A stretch of 7,776 bases of DNA from Christiangramia sp. Its GTDB lineage: Bacteria > Bacteroidota > Bacteroidia > Flavobacteriales > Flavobacteriaceae. The position numbers were made by a program, and so were the translations under genes. Position 1 is the stretch's first letter; the number at the start of each line of letters is the position of its first letter. The DNA lies in contig JAHELO010000065.1 in the NCBI GenBank assembly GCA_024644145.1, positions 1 to 7,776 on the forward strand, given 5' to 3'. Shown in pieces: positions 1-5,541 of the stretch. A model generated the notes under the pieces. The model searched no databases. It was not told where the DNA came from and saw only the letters and a program-made list of their open reading frames with translations.

Positions 1-76
1 AATTGGTGATGAAGCTAATGAACAAAAATGGTTTAATACCTATCAATTTGATCAGTTAAAAGATCGGTTTCTTTAG
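1..76 (+). CDS. 3' end of a CDS, possibly a Nudix hydrolase (partial)
   Basis: An open frame enters from the left edge (first full codon at 2) and stops at TAG 74-76, giving 24 residues that end in QFDQLKDRFL. The piece EANEQKWFNTYQFDQL resembles the usual C-terminal part of Nudix hydrolases, where an acidic stretch is followed by a W-F pair and a short helix (E..E..W-F....-L), but the Nudix box itself would lie outside the window. The assignment is therefore only a suggestion. The next open frame starts 6 nt downstream on the same strand, a spacing compatible with co-transcription. That a frame is coding here is supported by the natural codon use and the close spacing; the family is inference. 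Confidence 0.4.
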   Translation, partial: IGDEANEQKWFNTYQFDQLKDRFL

Positions 77-82
77 ATTTTT

Positions 83-340
83 ATGAAATTTCTATTCATT
101 TTAATTTTCTTTTTTGTCATTGGTACTATGAATGCCCAGCTTGGGTTTTGTAGTGGAAGTAAGGGAGATCCAATATTTCATGAAGATTTCGGGCCGAGTA
201 CCGGGACCGGTGAGGCCCTACCTGCTGGTATCACCACTTATACTTTTGTAAAATTAGATCCTAAGGACCGGGTATTTTTCTCTGGTCAGGTAACAGAAAA
301 TATAAAGCCACCCTTTGGAGGTGGCCTGCTAGAATTCTGA
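83..340 (+). pseudogene. N-terminal remnant of a secreted type IX/gliding-type surface protein
   Basis: The 85-residue product starts with a clear signal peptide (MKFLFILIFFFVIGTMNA, cut before Q19). The mature start, QLGFCSGSKGDPIFHEDFG followed by LPAGITTYTFV (about residues 19-56), matches from memory the first segment of large flavobacterial cell-surface proteins that usually carry a C-terminal type IX sorting or gliding-motility domain. Those proteins run for many hundreds of residues; this one stops at 340. After about residue 60 (KLDPKDRVFF) the match fades. The final codons cover a hairpin at 307-325 that works as a terminator for the opposite strand, so the last 15 or so codons are probably not ancestral coding sequence. 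I looked in the other plus frames to 460 for the missing continuation and saw none. It may instead be a short expressed secreted peptide. The start ATG lies 6 nt after the preceding stop. Confidence 0.5.
301..325 (-). terminator. Hairpin terminator of the minus-strand 29-residue gene
   Basis: Read on the minus strand, a 6-bp stem GCCACC (325-320) / GGTGGC (312-307) with a 7-nt loop is followed at once by TTTATATTTT (306-297), the form of a Rho-independent terminator. It lies about 30 nt past the stop codon of the small minus-strand gene at 356-445. On the plus strand the same stem is followed by CTGCTAG, not by a T-run, so it should act mainly on minus-strand transcripts. It lies inside the tail of the open frame at 83-340. 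Confidence 0.55.
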
Positions 341-355
341 TTTTAAACTCAAAAA

Positions 356-445
356 TTATTTTTTTGGTTTAGCTTGTGGTTTTGATTTTGGAGCCGATTT
401 TTGAGGGCTCTTTGAATCCTTTTTTGAACTTTTTTCTTGTGCCAT
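356..445 (-). CDS. 29-residue Lys/Ser/Pro-rich basic small protein
   Basis: The minus strand reads ATG at 445-443 to TAA at 358-356. The peptide starts MAQEKSSKKDSKSPQ and continues as alternating Lys, Pro, Ser, Ala and Gln to a KPKK end; 11 of 29 residues are lysine, there is one Glu and one Asp, and there are no aromatic residues or membrane segment. Such composition fits a disordered nucleic-acid-binding or histone-tail-like peptide, and short Lys-rich proteins beginning MA-x-EK-S-x-KK occur in flavobacteria (from memory). Support for a real gene: a hairpin with a T-rich tract just downstream at 301-325, an A-rich leader before the ATG (TCATTTAAAA), and a weak promoter-like pair at 479-509. 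The weakness is length: an A/T-biased stretch can yield Lys codons by chance. No function can be assigned. Confidence 0.5.
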   Translation of the reverse strand: MAQEKSSKKDSKSPQKSAPKSKPQAKPKK

Positions 446-478
446 TTTTAAATGATTTTAGTACTCTAATTTACTTCG

Positions 479-509
479 CAAATCAACATCTGATTCCCGC
501 CTTAATAAA
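479..509 (-). promoter_or_regulatory. Weak candidate promoter for the 29-residue gene
   Basis: On the minus strand, TTTA (509-506) is followed after exactly 19 nt by TTGATTTG (486-479). Each box differs by one base from the Bacteroidota consensus (TTTG; TAnnTTTG). Transcription would begin near 472-474, about 30 nt before the ATG at 445. Both boxes are imperfect and the region is AT-rich, so this is tentative. Confidence 0.25.
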
Positions 510-564
510 TGTTTAACTATAAAATTCCCTGGCAGGAGATTCCGATATCTAGAGCCTTATATGC

Positions 565-595
565 TTTCTGAGTTCATCCTAATTGAGTAAATTTG
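565..595 (+). promoter_or_regulatory. Promoter of the cysE-cysM operon
   Basis: TAAATTTG at 588-595 is a perfect match to the Bacteroidota -7 box TAnnTTTG. Exactly 19 nt upstream is TTTC (565-568), one base from the -33 TTTG box. The expected transcription start is near 600-602, which leaves a leader of only about 13 nt before the cysE ATG at 615. No riboswitch or attenuator could fit in such a leader. The rest of the 446-614 gap shows no gene. Confidence 0.6.
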
Positions 596-614
596 AAAGA
601 TAACAACCCGCGCT

Positions 615-1406
615 ATGAAAATGGAAAAGATTATAGCTCAAATCGAGGATCAGAAAAATTTACCTAATCTCAATTTGAGCATCAAGACAAAAACAGAAGC
701 TTTTACCCAGAAAATATTCTATACATTATTTGACCGGCAAACGCCCGTAAAGGATAATTTAATGGAATTAGGGATGGATTTTGAAGTTCTGGCAAAATTG
801 GTTTGCTGGGAACCGGGTACTCCCTGCCAGGATATCTGGAATGATTATCTACAATTGCTGCCGGGAATTCTTGAAAAACTTAATCTGGATGCCCAGGCCA
901 TTGCGCAAAACGATCCTGCAGCCAATTCAGTAGAAGAGGTGTATCTATCTTATCCTGGTTTTTTTGCTATTGCCACTTACAGGTTAAGCCATGAACTATA
1001 TAAATTTGGTCTTCCGCTTGTACCCAGGCTTATGGCCGAGTGTGCTCATAGTCTTACCGGTACCGATATTAATCCCGGAGCAAAGATTGGAAATTCATTT
1101 TTCATAGATCATGCAACCGGGGTTGTAATTGGTGAGACCGCAGTTATAAAGGATAATGTGAAAATTTATCAGGGGGTAACCCTGGGGGCGCTTACCGTAG
1201 ACCGTACCTTAAGAAATATTAAACGGCACCCTACCATAGAAAGTAATGTAACAATTTATGCAAATGCCACCATTCTAGGGGGTAACACCGTAGTTGGAGC
1301 GAACAGTGTTATAGGAGGAAATGTCTGGCTAACCAAATCTGTACCTGAAAATTCCATGGTTACCCATACCCCGCAAATAACCATTAAAAATGCTGTAGAG
1401 AAATGA
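615..1406 (+). CDS. cysE: Serine O-acetyltransferase
   Basis: The 263-residue enzyme transfers acetyl from acetyl-CoA to L-serine, giving O-acetylserine, the first step of cysteine synthesis in the cytoplasm. The N-terminal helical part covers about residues 1-145. A left-handed beta-helix of hexapeptide repeats follows from about 150 to 245 ([30 protein letters not shown], then [20 protein letters not shown]). The catalytic pair known in E. coli CysE (Asp143/His158, 15 apart) corresponds to D151 in TGTDINP and H166 in FIDHATG. RHPTI at 204-208 matches the conserved RHP near the acetyl-CoA site. Start ATG 615 is used; a second ATG at 621 is possible, since no Shine-Dalgarno decides between them. 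It overlaps cysM by 4 nt (ATGA), so translation is probably coupled. The C-terminus ends NAVEK and lacks the terminal Ile that CysE uses to dock into CysK. Confidence 0.95.
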   Translation: MKMEKIIAQIEDQKNLPNLNLSIKTKTEAFTQKIFYTLFDRQTPVKDNLMELGMDFEVLAKLVCWEPGTPCQDIWNDYLQLLPGILEKLNLDAQAIAQNDPAANSVEEVYLSYPGFFAIATYRLSHELYKFGLPLVPRLMAECAHSLTGTDINPGAKIGNSFFIDHATGVVIGETAVIKDNVKIYQGVTLGALTVDRTLRNIKRHPTIESNVTIYANATILGGNTVVGANSVIGGNVWLTKSVPENSMVTHTPQITIKNAVEK

Positions 1407-2287
1407 ATGATTCAATTTTAGATCTGGTAGGAAACACCCCTTTGGTTAAAGCTAACCGTATTTTATCTAAACCGGGTGTGGAACTGTATTTTAAGTTAGA
1501 GGGGCAGAACCCCGGTGGTAGTGTGAAAGACAGGGCGGCTTTTAATATGATTAGAAGCGCCTTAGAAAGGGGAGATATTAATAAAGATACAAAGCTTATA
1601 GAAGCTACCAGCGGAAATACTGGAATTGCTTTAGCTATGATAGCGGGTATATATGGTTTGAAGATTGAACTTATAATGCCTGAAAATTCTACGGTAGAAC
1701 GTGTGCAAACCATGCGGGCGTATGGAGCTAAAGTGATTTTAACCAGCGCAGATGACGGGATTGAAGGTTCTAGAGATTTTGCTGAGGATAAAGTGAAAAC
1801 CGGAAATTATTTTATGCTGAATCAGTTCGGGAATGAAGATAATTGGAAGGCTCATTATAATACCACGGGGCCCGAAATTTGGAACGATACTCATAATAAG
1901 ATCACACATTTTGTTTCTTCCATGGGAACCACAGGAACTATTATGGGTACCAGTACATTTTTAAAGGAACAGAATAAAGATATCCAGATAGTTGGAGTAC
2001 AGCCTACTGATGATTCCCGAATTCCTGGTATTAGAAAGTGGCCTAAAGCCTACCTGCCAACAATTTTTGATGCCAGAAAAGTTGATAGAACCCTTGAAGT
2101 GAGTGAAAAAGAAGCTATCGCCATGACGCGTAGGCTTGCTAATGAAGAAGGTATATTTGCTGGAATGAGTAGTGGGGGAGCAGCCGCAGCTGCATTAAGA
2201 TTATGCGAAGAGTTGGATAATGGTCTTGTGGTAAGCATTATTTGTGACAGAGGAGACAGATATCTATCTTCTGAACTTTACGAATAA
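1403..2287 (+). CDS. cysM: Cysteine synthase B (O-acetylserine sulfhydrylase, CysM type)
   Basis: This 294-residue PLP enzyme joins O-acetylserine with sulfide (or thiosulfate in CysM enzymes) to make cysteine, using the product of the gene just upstream. K42 in GGSVKDRAA is the expected PLP Schiff-base lysine. SGNTG at 70-74 is the substrate/PLP asparagine loop and GTTGT at 175-179 the phosphate-binding loop. CysM rather than CysK is indicated by RIPGIRKWP (206-214), which matches SIPGIRRWP of E. coli CysM, by YLPTIFDA (217-224), and by the C-terminal [12 protein letters not shown] (279-290). Length is close to the 303 residues of E. coli CysM; the CysM C-terminal tail is slightly shorter here. 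The ATG overlaps the cysE stop, and the stop codon is followed 3 nt later by the inverted-repeat element at 2291-2420. Confidence 0.94.
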   Translation: MNDSILDLVGNTPLVKANRILSKPGVELYFKLEGQNPGGSVKDRAAFNMIRSALERGDINKDTKLIEATSGNTGIALAMIAGIYGLKIELIMPENSTVERVQTMRAYGAKVILTSADDGIEGSRDFAEDKVKTGNYFMLNQFGNEDNWKAHYNTTGPEIWNDTHNKITHFVSSMGTTGTIMGTSTFLKEQNKDIQIVGVQPTDDSRIPGIRKWPKAYLPTIFDARKVDRTLEVSEKEAIAMTRRLANEEGIFAGMSSGGAAAAALRLCEELDNGLVVSIICDRGDRYLSSELYE

Positions 2288-2290
2288 AAA

Positions 2291-2420
2291 AGGCTGCATG
2301 AAATTTTAGCGTTAACTCTGTGTGATTTGTGATCTGAGAGATCAACCATTTATTAACTACTATTACATTTTAACATTCTGTCTTATAAGATTTAGACAGC
2401 GCTAAAATTTCATTCAGCCT
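2291..2420. repeat. 130-bp inverted-repeat element between convergent genes; likely terminator or MITE-like
   Basis: The 21-nt arms at 2291-2311 and 2400-2420 pair at 20 of 21 positions (only C2297/T2414 fails). The left arm begins AGGCTGCATG and the right arm ends CATTCAGCCT. The 88-nt interior has two further hairpins: TGATCT-GAG-AGATCA at 2330-2344 and CTGTCT / AGACAG at 2378-2383 and 2394-2399, the latter directly against the right arm. On the minus strand the outer stem ends in AGCC followed by six T, the form of a terminator for the gene at 2432-2989; on the plus strand no T-run follows. It fills nearly all the 144-bp gap. The long arms and branched interior exceed a simple terminator, so a small mobile element (MITE) or a structured RNA is also possible; I see no clear target-site duplication. 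Confidence 0.7.
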
Positions 2421-2431
2421 CTAAGATTATA

Positions 2432-2989
2432 CTAGAATTTTTCGATAGATGCGACCCCTGTCATAGAACTTCTGGACGGAATGATCTTGATTTTTTCCCG
2501 GTCATTACCTTTTTCAAGGTAGACCACATATTTCTCCTGATCTATATTTGAATCCTTGCCATAGGCGATATATTTATCCTTGACTATCGTCCAGCCCTGA
2601 TAGCTGGCATATACCTGGTTACGCACATCATAAGGCAATGGCACGTTTTTAAATTGCTGGAAAGTGCTTACCAATTCGTTATCATCGTTATATATAGCGT
2701 CTAATCTACCATTGGAGCTTTTTACGGTGATATATATATCCCCGGTATCGTTTCCAGATTCCAATCTGAATCTATTCAGATCGAAATTTTCATTGATAAA
2801 TGCAATGGCATTGGACTGGAATTGATGATTATACTTCTCTTTAACCTTAATGATACCTTCAGCATAGTCTTCAAAAACGATTTCGCCGGTCGGAACAAAG
2901 TGCAGGGTGGTTTCTTCCAATTCTATTACTTGAGAATAAGAGGTAAATACCCAGGCTACTACAAAAAATAATGTGATGAGCTTTTTCAT
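2432..2989 (-). CDS. Secreted PepSY-like (beta-lactamase-inhibitor-like fold) protein of unknown function
   Basis: The 185-residue protein starts MKKLITLFFVVAWVFTSYS, a signal peptide likely cut before Q20, so it should be exported to the periplasm or envelope. The mature part resembles small flavobacterial proteins with a PepSY-like/BLIP fold: a strand carrying NGRLDAIYNDDNELVST (93-109), then FKNVPLPYDVRNQV (113-126), YQGWTIVKDKYIAY (130-143) and a final strand pair KYVVYLEKGNDREKIKI (153-169). Members of this family are sometimes mislabelled nicotinate-nucleotide adenylyltransferase; no nucleotide-binding motif is visible here. There are no cysteines and no lipobox. It is transcribed away from the Crp/Fnr gene, 106 nt downstream of it on the same strand, and converges with cysM. 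Family placement rests on remembered sequence style, not a search. Confidence 0.72.
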   Translation of the reverse strand: MKKLITLFFVVAWVFTSYSQVIELEETTLHFVPTGEIVFEDYAEGIIKVKEKYNHQFQSNAIAFINENFDLNRFRLESGNDTGDIYITVKSSNGRLDAIYNDDNELVSTFQQFKNVPLPYDVRNQVYASYQGWTIVKDKYIAYGKDSNIDQEKYVVYLEKGNDREKIKIIPSRSSMTGVASIEKF

Positions 2990-3036
2990 GATACTGATGA
3001 ATTAAATGATTGAATAAAATGTTTTGGAATGAGACA

Positions 3037-3067
3037 CCAAGGTAAGATTAATGAAGGGTAATGGAAA
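3037..3067 (-). promoter_or_regulatory. Candidate promoter of the PepSY-like gene
   Basis: On the minus strand, TTTC (3067-3064) is followed after exactly 19 nt by TACCTTGG (3044-3037). Each box differs by one base from TTTG and TAnnTTTG. Transcription would start near 3031, giving a leader of about 40 nt before the ATG at 2989. If real, the gene is transcribed separately from the Crp/Fnr gene upstream. Confidence 0.4.
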
Positions 3068-3095
3068 CCACTTAAGTAGCACAGCAAATTATTTT

Positions 3096-3806
3096 TTACT
3101 GTCGGTGCTGTTTTTCAAGTTCACGTAGAAGAAGGTTAATATCCCTGATCTCTAACTGGTTTCTTGAGATCTTGATGGAACCGCTTTGTTTTAATAATTG
3201 CAGATGCCTGTTCACTACGGCTCTAGTAGATCCTATTAGATTAGCTATTTCTTTATTAGGCAGATCGTTTATGACTTCCAGTTTTTTAGATTTAGAATTC
3301 ACGTTCTCCAATAGTAGTTTTAAAAGGCGGGTGGTAATATTTGTGAAAATAAGCTGAGAAACATTAGATTCCAGGGCCCTCATCATTTTACCTGCATAAG
3401 AGAGAAAGTGTTGATATTGATGAGGATTTTTGTTTAACCAATCCCGGAGTTTATCCATGGGTATGGCCAGCACTTTGATCTTATCCAGGCATTCGTAATA
3501 CACCCGGTGTTTAATGCCGTCTATGAGACAGAAAAGATCAAAAACATCTGCCTTTTTTAGAAGAAATAGGGTATGTTCCTTCTCACTGAACTCGTCTACA
3601 TTATACATTTTAATACGGCCAGATGTAATGATATAGAAATTAAAAAGGAATTTTTGCTGATTGATGATACAGGAATTCTTGACCCAGGTTTCTTCATGGA
3701 AATTCTCCAGCAGCTCCATCCATTGCTCCTGGGATAGATCTGCAAATAGTTCGCATTCTTTCAATGTAAGTTGATGTTTGAAATATAACTTCTGTGCAGA
3801 GTTCAA
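3096..3806 (-). CDS. Crp/Fnr-family transcriptional regulator
   Basis: The 236-residue DNA-binding regulator has an N-terminal cyclic-nucleotide-binding-like beta-barrel (about 18-135, with GRIKMYNV at 63-70) and a C-terminal winged helix-turn-helix: LPNKEIANLIGSTRAVVNRHLQLLKQSG (182-209), then a wing IKISRNQLEI. The effector pocket is not canonical: where E. coli CRP has the cAMP-binding Arg82-Ser83, this protein reads KHRVYYECL (99-107). Its cysteines (18, 46, 93, 106) do not form the FNR N-terminal iron-sulfur pattern, so neither cAMP nor an oxygen-sensing cluster can be assumed. An in-frame TAA lies 15 nt upstream of the TTG at 3806-3804, no ATG occurs before Met30, and the residues after the TTG look genuine (KECELFADLSQEQW), so TTG is the best start, with GGTGG just upstream. 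AAAACTTA at 3827-3834 is a weak minus-strand -7 box. It diverges from the helicase. Confidence 0.88.
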   Translation of the reverse strand: MNSAQKLYFKHQLTLKECELFADLSQEQWMELLENFHEETWVKNSCIINQQKFLFNFYIITSGRIKMYNVDEFSEKEHTLFLLKKADVFDLFCLIDGIKHRVYYECLDKIKVLAIPMDKLRDWLNKNPHQYQHFLSYAGKMMRALESNVSQLIFTNITTRLLKLLLENVNSKSKKLEVINDLPNKEIANLIGSTRAVVNRHLQLLKQSGSIKISRNQLEIRDINLLLRELEKQHRQ

Positions 3807-3968
3807 ACCACCAGATTTTTATTGTTAAAACTTAATCCGGGGGATTGTTTTTCGCAGTTATTATCACAAATGACTGAGATATAAAAATAAAAAATATTGG
3901 GCTTCTAAAATTACTAAATTCCGGATTGAAATGAATAAATTTTAATGCTTCTTATTCTTCAATTAATT

Positions 3969-3999
3969 TTTGAGTAAAGTTTAAAATGCCTTATTTTTG
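3969..3999 (+). promoter_or_regulatory. Promoter of the DEAH-box helicase gene
   Basis: TTTG at 3969-3972 and TATTTTTG at 3992-3999 match the two Bacteroidota promoter boxes perfectly, separated by exactly 19 nt. The expected transcription start is about 4004-4006. The -7 box overlaps a perfect 10-bp palindrome, TTTTGCAAAA (3995-4004), which may simply reflect base composition. Because the box ends at 3999, a TTG at 3997 cannot be the translation start. Confidence 0.72.
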
Positions 4000-4016
4000 C
4001 AAAATTGCTTACTTAT

Positions 4017-4022
4017 AAAGGA
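4017..4022 (+). promoter_or_regulatory. Shine-Dalgarno-like site that fixes the helicase start
   Basis: AAAGGA lies 4 nt before the ATG at 4027 and downstream of the expected transcription start. Purine-rich sites of this kind are uncommon in Bacteroidota; together with the promoter position it favours ATG 4027 over the TTG 30 nt upstream. Confidence 0.5.
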
Positions 4023-4026
4023 ATCT

Positions 4027-5541
4027 ATGGGGTTAGAAACATTTGGTATTGAAAAGAAAAAAGTAGACAAGGAATTATACGATTATCAGCAAAAAGATAT
4101 CAATAAGATCTTTGGGGTGATAGAAGAACATCCTGAAAATTATAATCTTCTATATCAGCTTCCTACTGGAGGTGGAAAAACAGTTATATTCTCTCAAATG
4201 ACCAGGGAATATATCCAAAGAACTAACAAAAAGGTTTTAATTCTTACTCACCGTATAGAACTATGTAAGCAAACTTCCAAGATGTTATCTGGCTTTGGGG
4301 TTCGTAACAAGATCATAAACAGTAAGGTTAAAGAATTACCAGATCAGGATGATTATATGTGTTTTGTTGCTATGGTGGAAACACTTAACAACAGGCTGAA
4401 TGACGAAAAACTGGAAATTGAAGATATAGGGCTGGTGATCATTGATGAAGCTCATTATAACTCATTTAGAAAGCTGTTCAAGTTTTTTGAGAAGTGTTTC
4501 ATTTTAGGGGTGACCGCCACTCCTTTAAGTTCTAATATTAAGTTGCCTATGAAAGACAACTACCGGGAACTTATCGTAGGAGATTCTATTAATTCGCTTA
4601 TAGAAAAAGGCTTTCTGGCAAGGGCCAACATTTATAGTTATAATGTGGGCCTTACCAATCTTAAGGTAGGGATGAATGGAGATTATACTGTGAAATCTTC
4701 AGAGGAACTGTATTCTAATTACAGCATGCAGGAGAAACTGCTTACCGCTTATTATGAAAGGTCCAGAGGAAAAAAGACCCTTATATTCAATAATGGTATA
4801 AATACCTCTGTAGAAGTATATCATACGTTCAAGAATGCCGGACTGCCCATAAGGCATCTGGACAATACTACGAGTAAGCAGGACCGTAAGGATATTTTAA
4901 AATGGTTCAAACATACTCCAGATGCGATCGTGACCTCGGTAAGTATTCTTACCACAGGTTTTGATGAGCCAACCGTAGAAACAATTATTTTAAACCGAGC
5001 CACCAAATCTCTTACCTTATACTTCCAGATGATAGGCCGTGGTTCAAGGGTTTTAAAGGATAAAAGCGAATTTAATGTAATAGATCTGGGGAATAATATG
5101 GCCAGGTTTGGGCACTGGAGTACGCCAGTAGACTGGAAACAGATCTTCAGGTCTCCCGATTTCTATTTCGAAAATCTATTAAGTGATGAAGAAATAGAAA
5201 GAGATTTCCAGTATCAAATGCCACCTGAAGTTCGTGAATTATTTTCCAAGACAGAGGATGTGACCTTTGATGTGGAAGCAGCTTATGACGAAGTGATCAA
5301 AAAAGGCCTGAAATCTAAAGCAGTATTGGAATGGTCTATGGACCAGCACGTGAAAATGTGTGTGGAAAACAGTGAAGATGTCTTTGATGCAAGAATTTTG
5401 GCCAAGGAATTGAAAGACGATATTTCATCACGCATCAGGCAATATTCCTACTGCATAAGCAAGAGCACCAAAAATTATCGCGACTGGCTCGAGGAAGATT
5501 ATTCCCGTAAACTTAGGATGCAGATTAATAAGGAGTTTTAA
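4027..5541 (+). CDS. SF2 DEAD/DEAH-box helicase, conserved and uncharacterised
   Basis: The product from ATG 4027 is 504 residues, an ATP-dependent superfamily 2 helicase of the SSL2/XPB-like type. Motifs in order: an adenine-side YDYQQKDI (18-25), Walker A PTGGGKT (46-52), motif Ia-like LTHRIEL (73-79), Walker B DEAH (140-143), motif III TAT (163-165), motif IV TLIFNNG (251-257), motif V LTTGFDEP (308-315) and motif VI QMIGRGSR (334-341) with the arginine finger. All catalytic residues are present. The C-terminal part (about 375-504) has no domain I recognise. No nuclease, methylase or protease domain is fused and none lies next door, so nothing ties it to restriction or defence. Near-identical architecture is widespread in Flavobacteriia (from memory), suggesting a housekeeping nucleic-acid role. 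It has its own promoter, diverges from the Crp/Fnr gene, and its stop overlaps the convergent penicillin-binding protein gene. Confidence 0.92.
   Translation: MGLETFGIEKKKVDKELYDYQQKDINKIFGVIEEHPENYNLLYQLPTGGGKTVIFSQMTREYIQRTNKKVLILTHRIELCKQTSKMLSGFGVRNKIINSKVKELPDQDDYMCFVAMVETLNNRLNDEKLEIEDIGLVIIDEAHYNSFRKLFKFFEKCFILGVTATPLSSNIKLPMKDNYRELIVGDSINSLIEKGFLARANIYSYNVGLTNLKVGMNGDYTVKSSEELYSNYSMQEKLLTAYYERSRGKKTLIFNNGINTSVEVYHTFKNAGLPIRHLDNTTSKQDRKDILKWFKHTPDAIVTSVSILTTGFDEPTVETIILNRATKSLTLYFQMIGRGSRVLKDKSEFNVIDLGNNMARFGHWSTPVDWKQIFRSPDFYFENLLSDEEIERDFQYQMPPEVRELFSKTEDVTFDVEAAYDEVIKKGLKSKAVLEWSMDQHVKMCVENSEDVFDARILAKELKDDISSRIRQYSYCISKSTKNYRDWLEEDYSRKLRMQINKEF

Larger units (their letters stand above)
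3807..4026. other. Divergent intergenic region between the Crp/Fnr gene and the helicase
   Basis: This 220-bp AT-rich gap contains no convincing gene. It holds a strong plus-strand promoter near its right end (3969-3999), a weak minus-strand box at 3827-3834, and a small inverted repeat AATCC-GGG-GGATT at 3834-3846 that overlaps the presumed start region of the regulator. That repeat could be an operator for self-regulation, but it is only 5 bp per arm and does not match the classic Crp or Fnr sites. Confidence 0.4.

Noticed and set aside
265..460. Frameshift restoring the surface-protein frame after residue 60 of the 83-340 product
   Set aside because: The two other plus frames either stop at once or give AT-driven hydrophobic text without the expected strand pattern, so a deletion fits better than a single frameshift.
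1384..1713. Open frame on the minus strand across the start of cysM
   Set aside because: It is antisense to the well-supported cysM catalytic region (K42 and SGNTG), has no promoter or homologous-looking motifs, and is a composition shadow.
3081..3111. ACAGCA ... TGCTGT inverted repeat at the end of the Crp/Fnr gene
   Set aside because: The stem is only 6 bp with a 19-nt loop, the T-run follows it on the plus strand and not on the strand of the gene, and the gene's stop codon sits in the loop.
3959..3973. TCAA...TTGA half-sites upstream of the helicase as a Crp/Fnr operator
   Set aside because: The spacing is not that of known Crp/Fnr sites, the centre is plain AT-rich sequence, and one half is the -33 TTTG box itself.
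4027..5541. Restriction or defence helicase system centred on the DEAH-box protein
   Set aside because: No nuclease, methylase, specificity subunit or other defence-type gene lies on either side; the neighbours are a regulator and a cell-wall enzyme.
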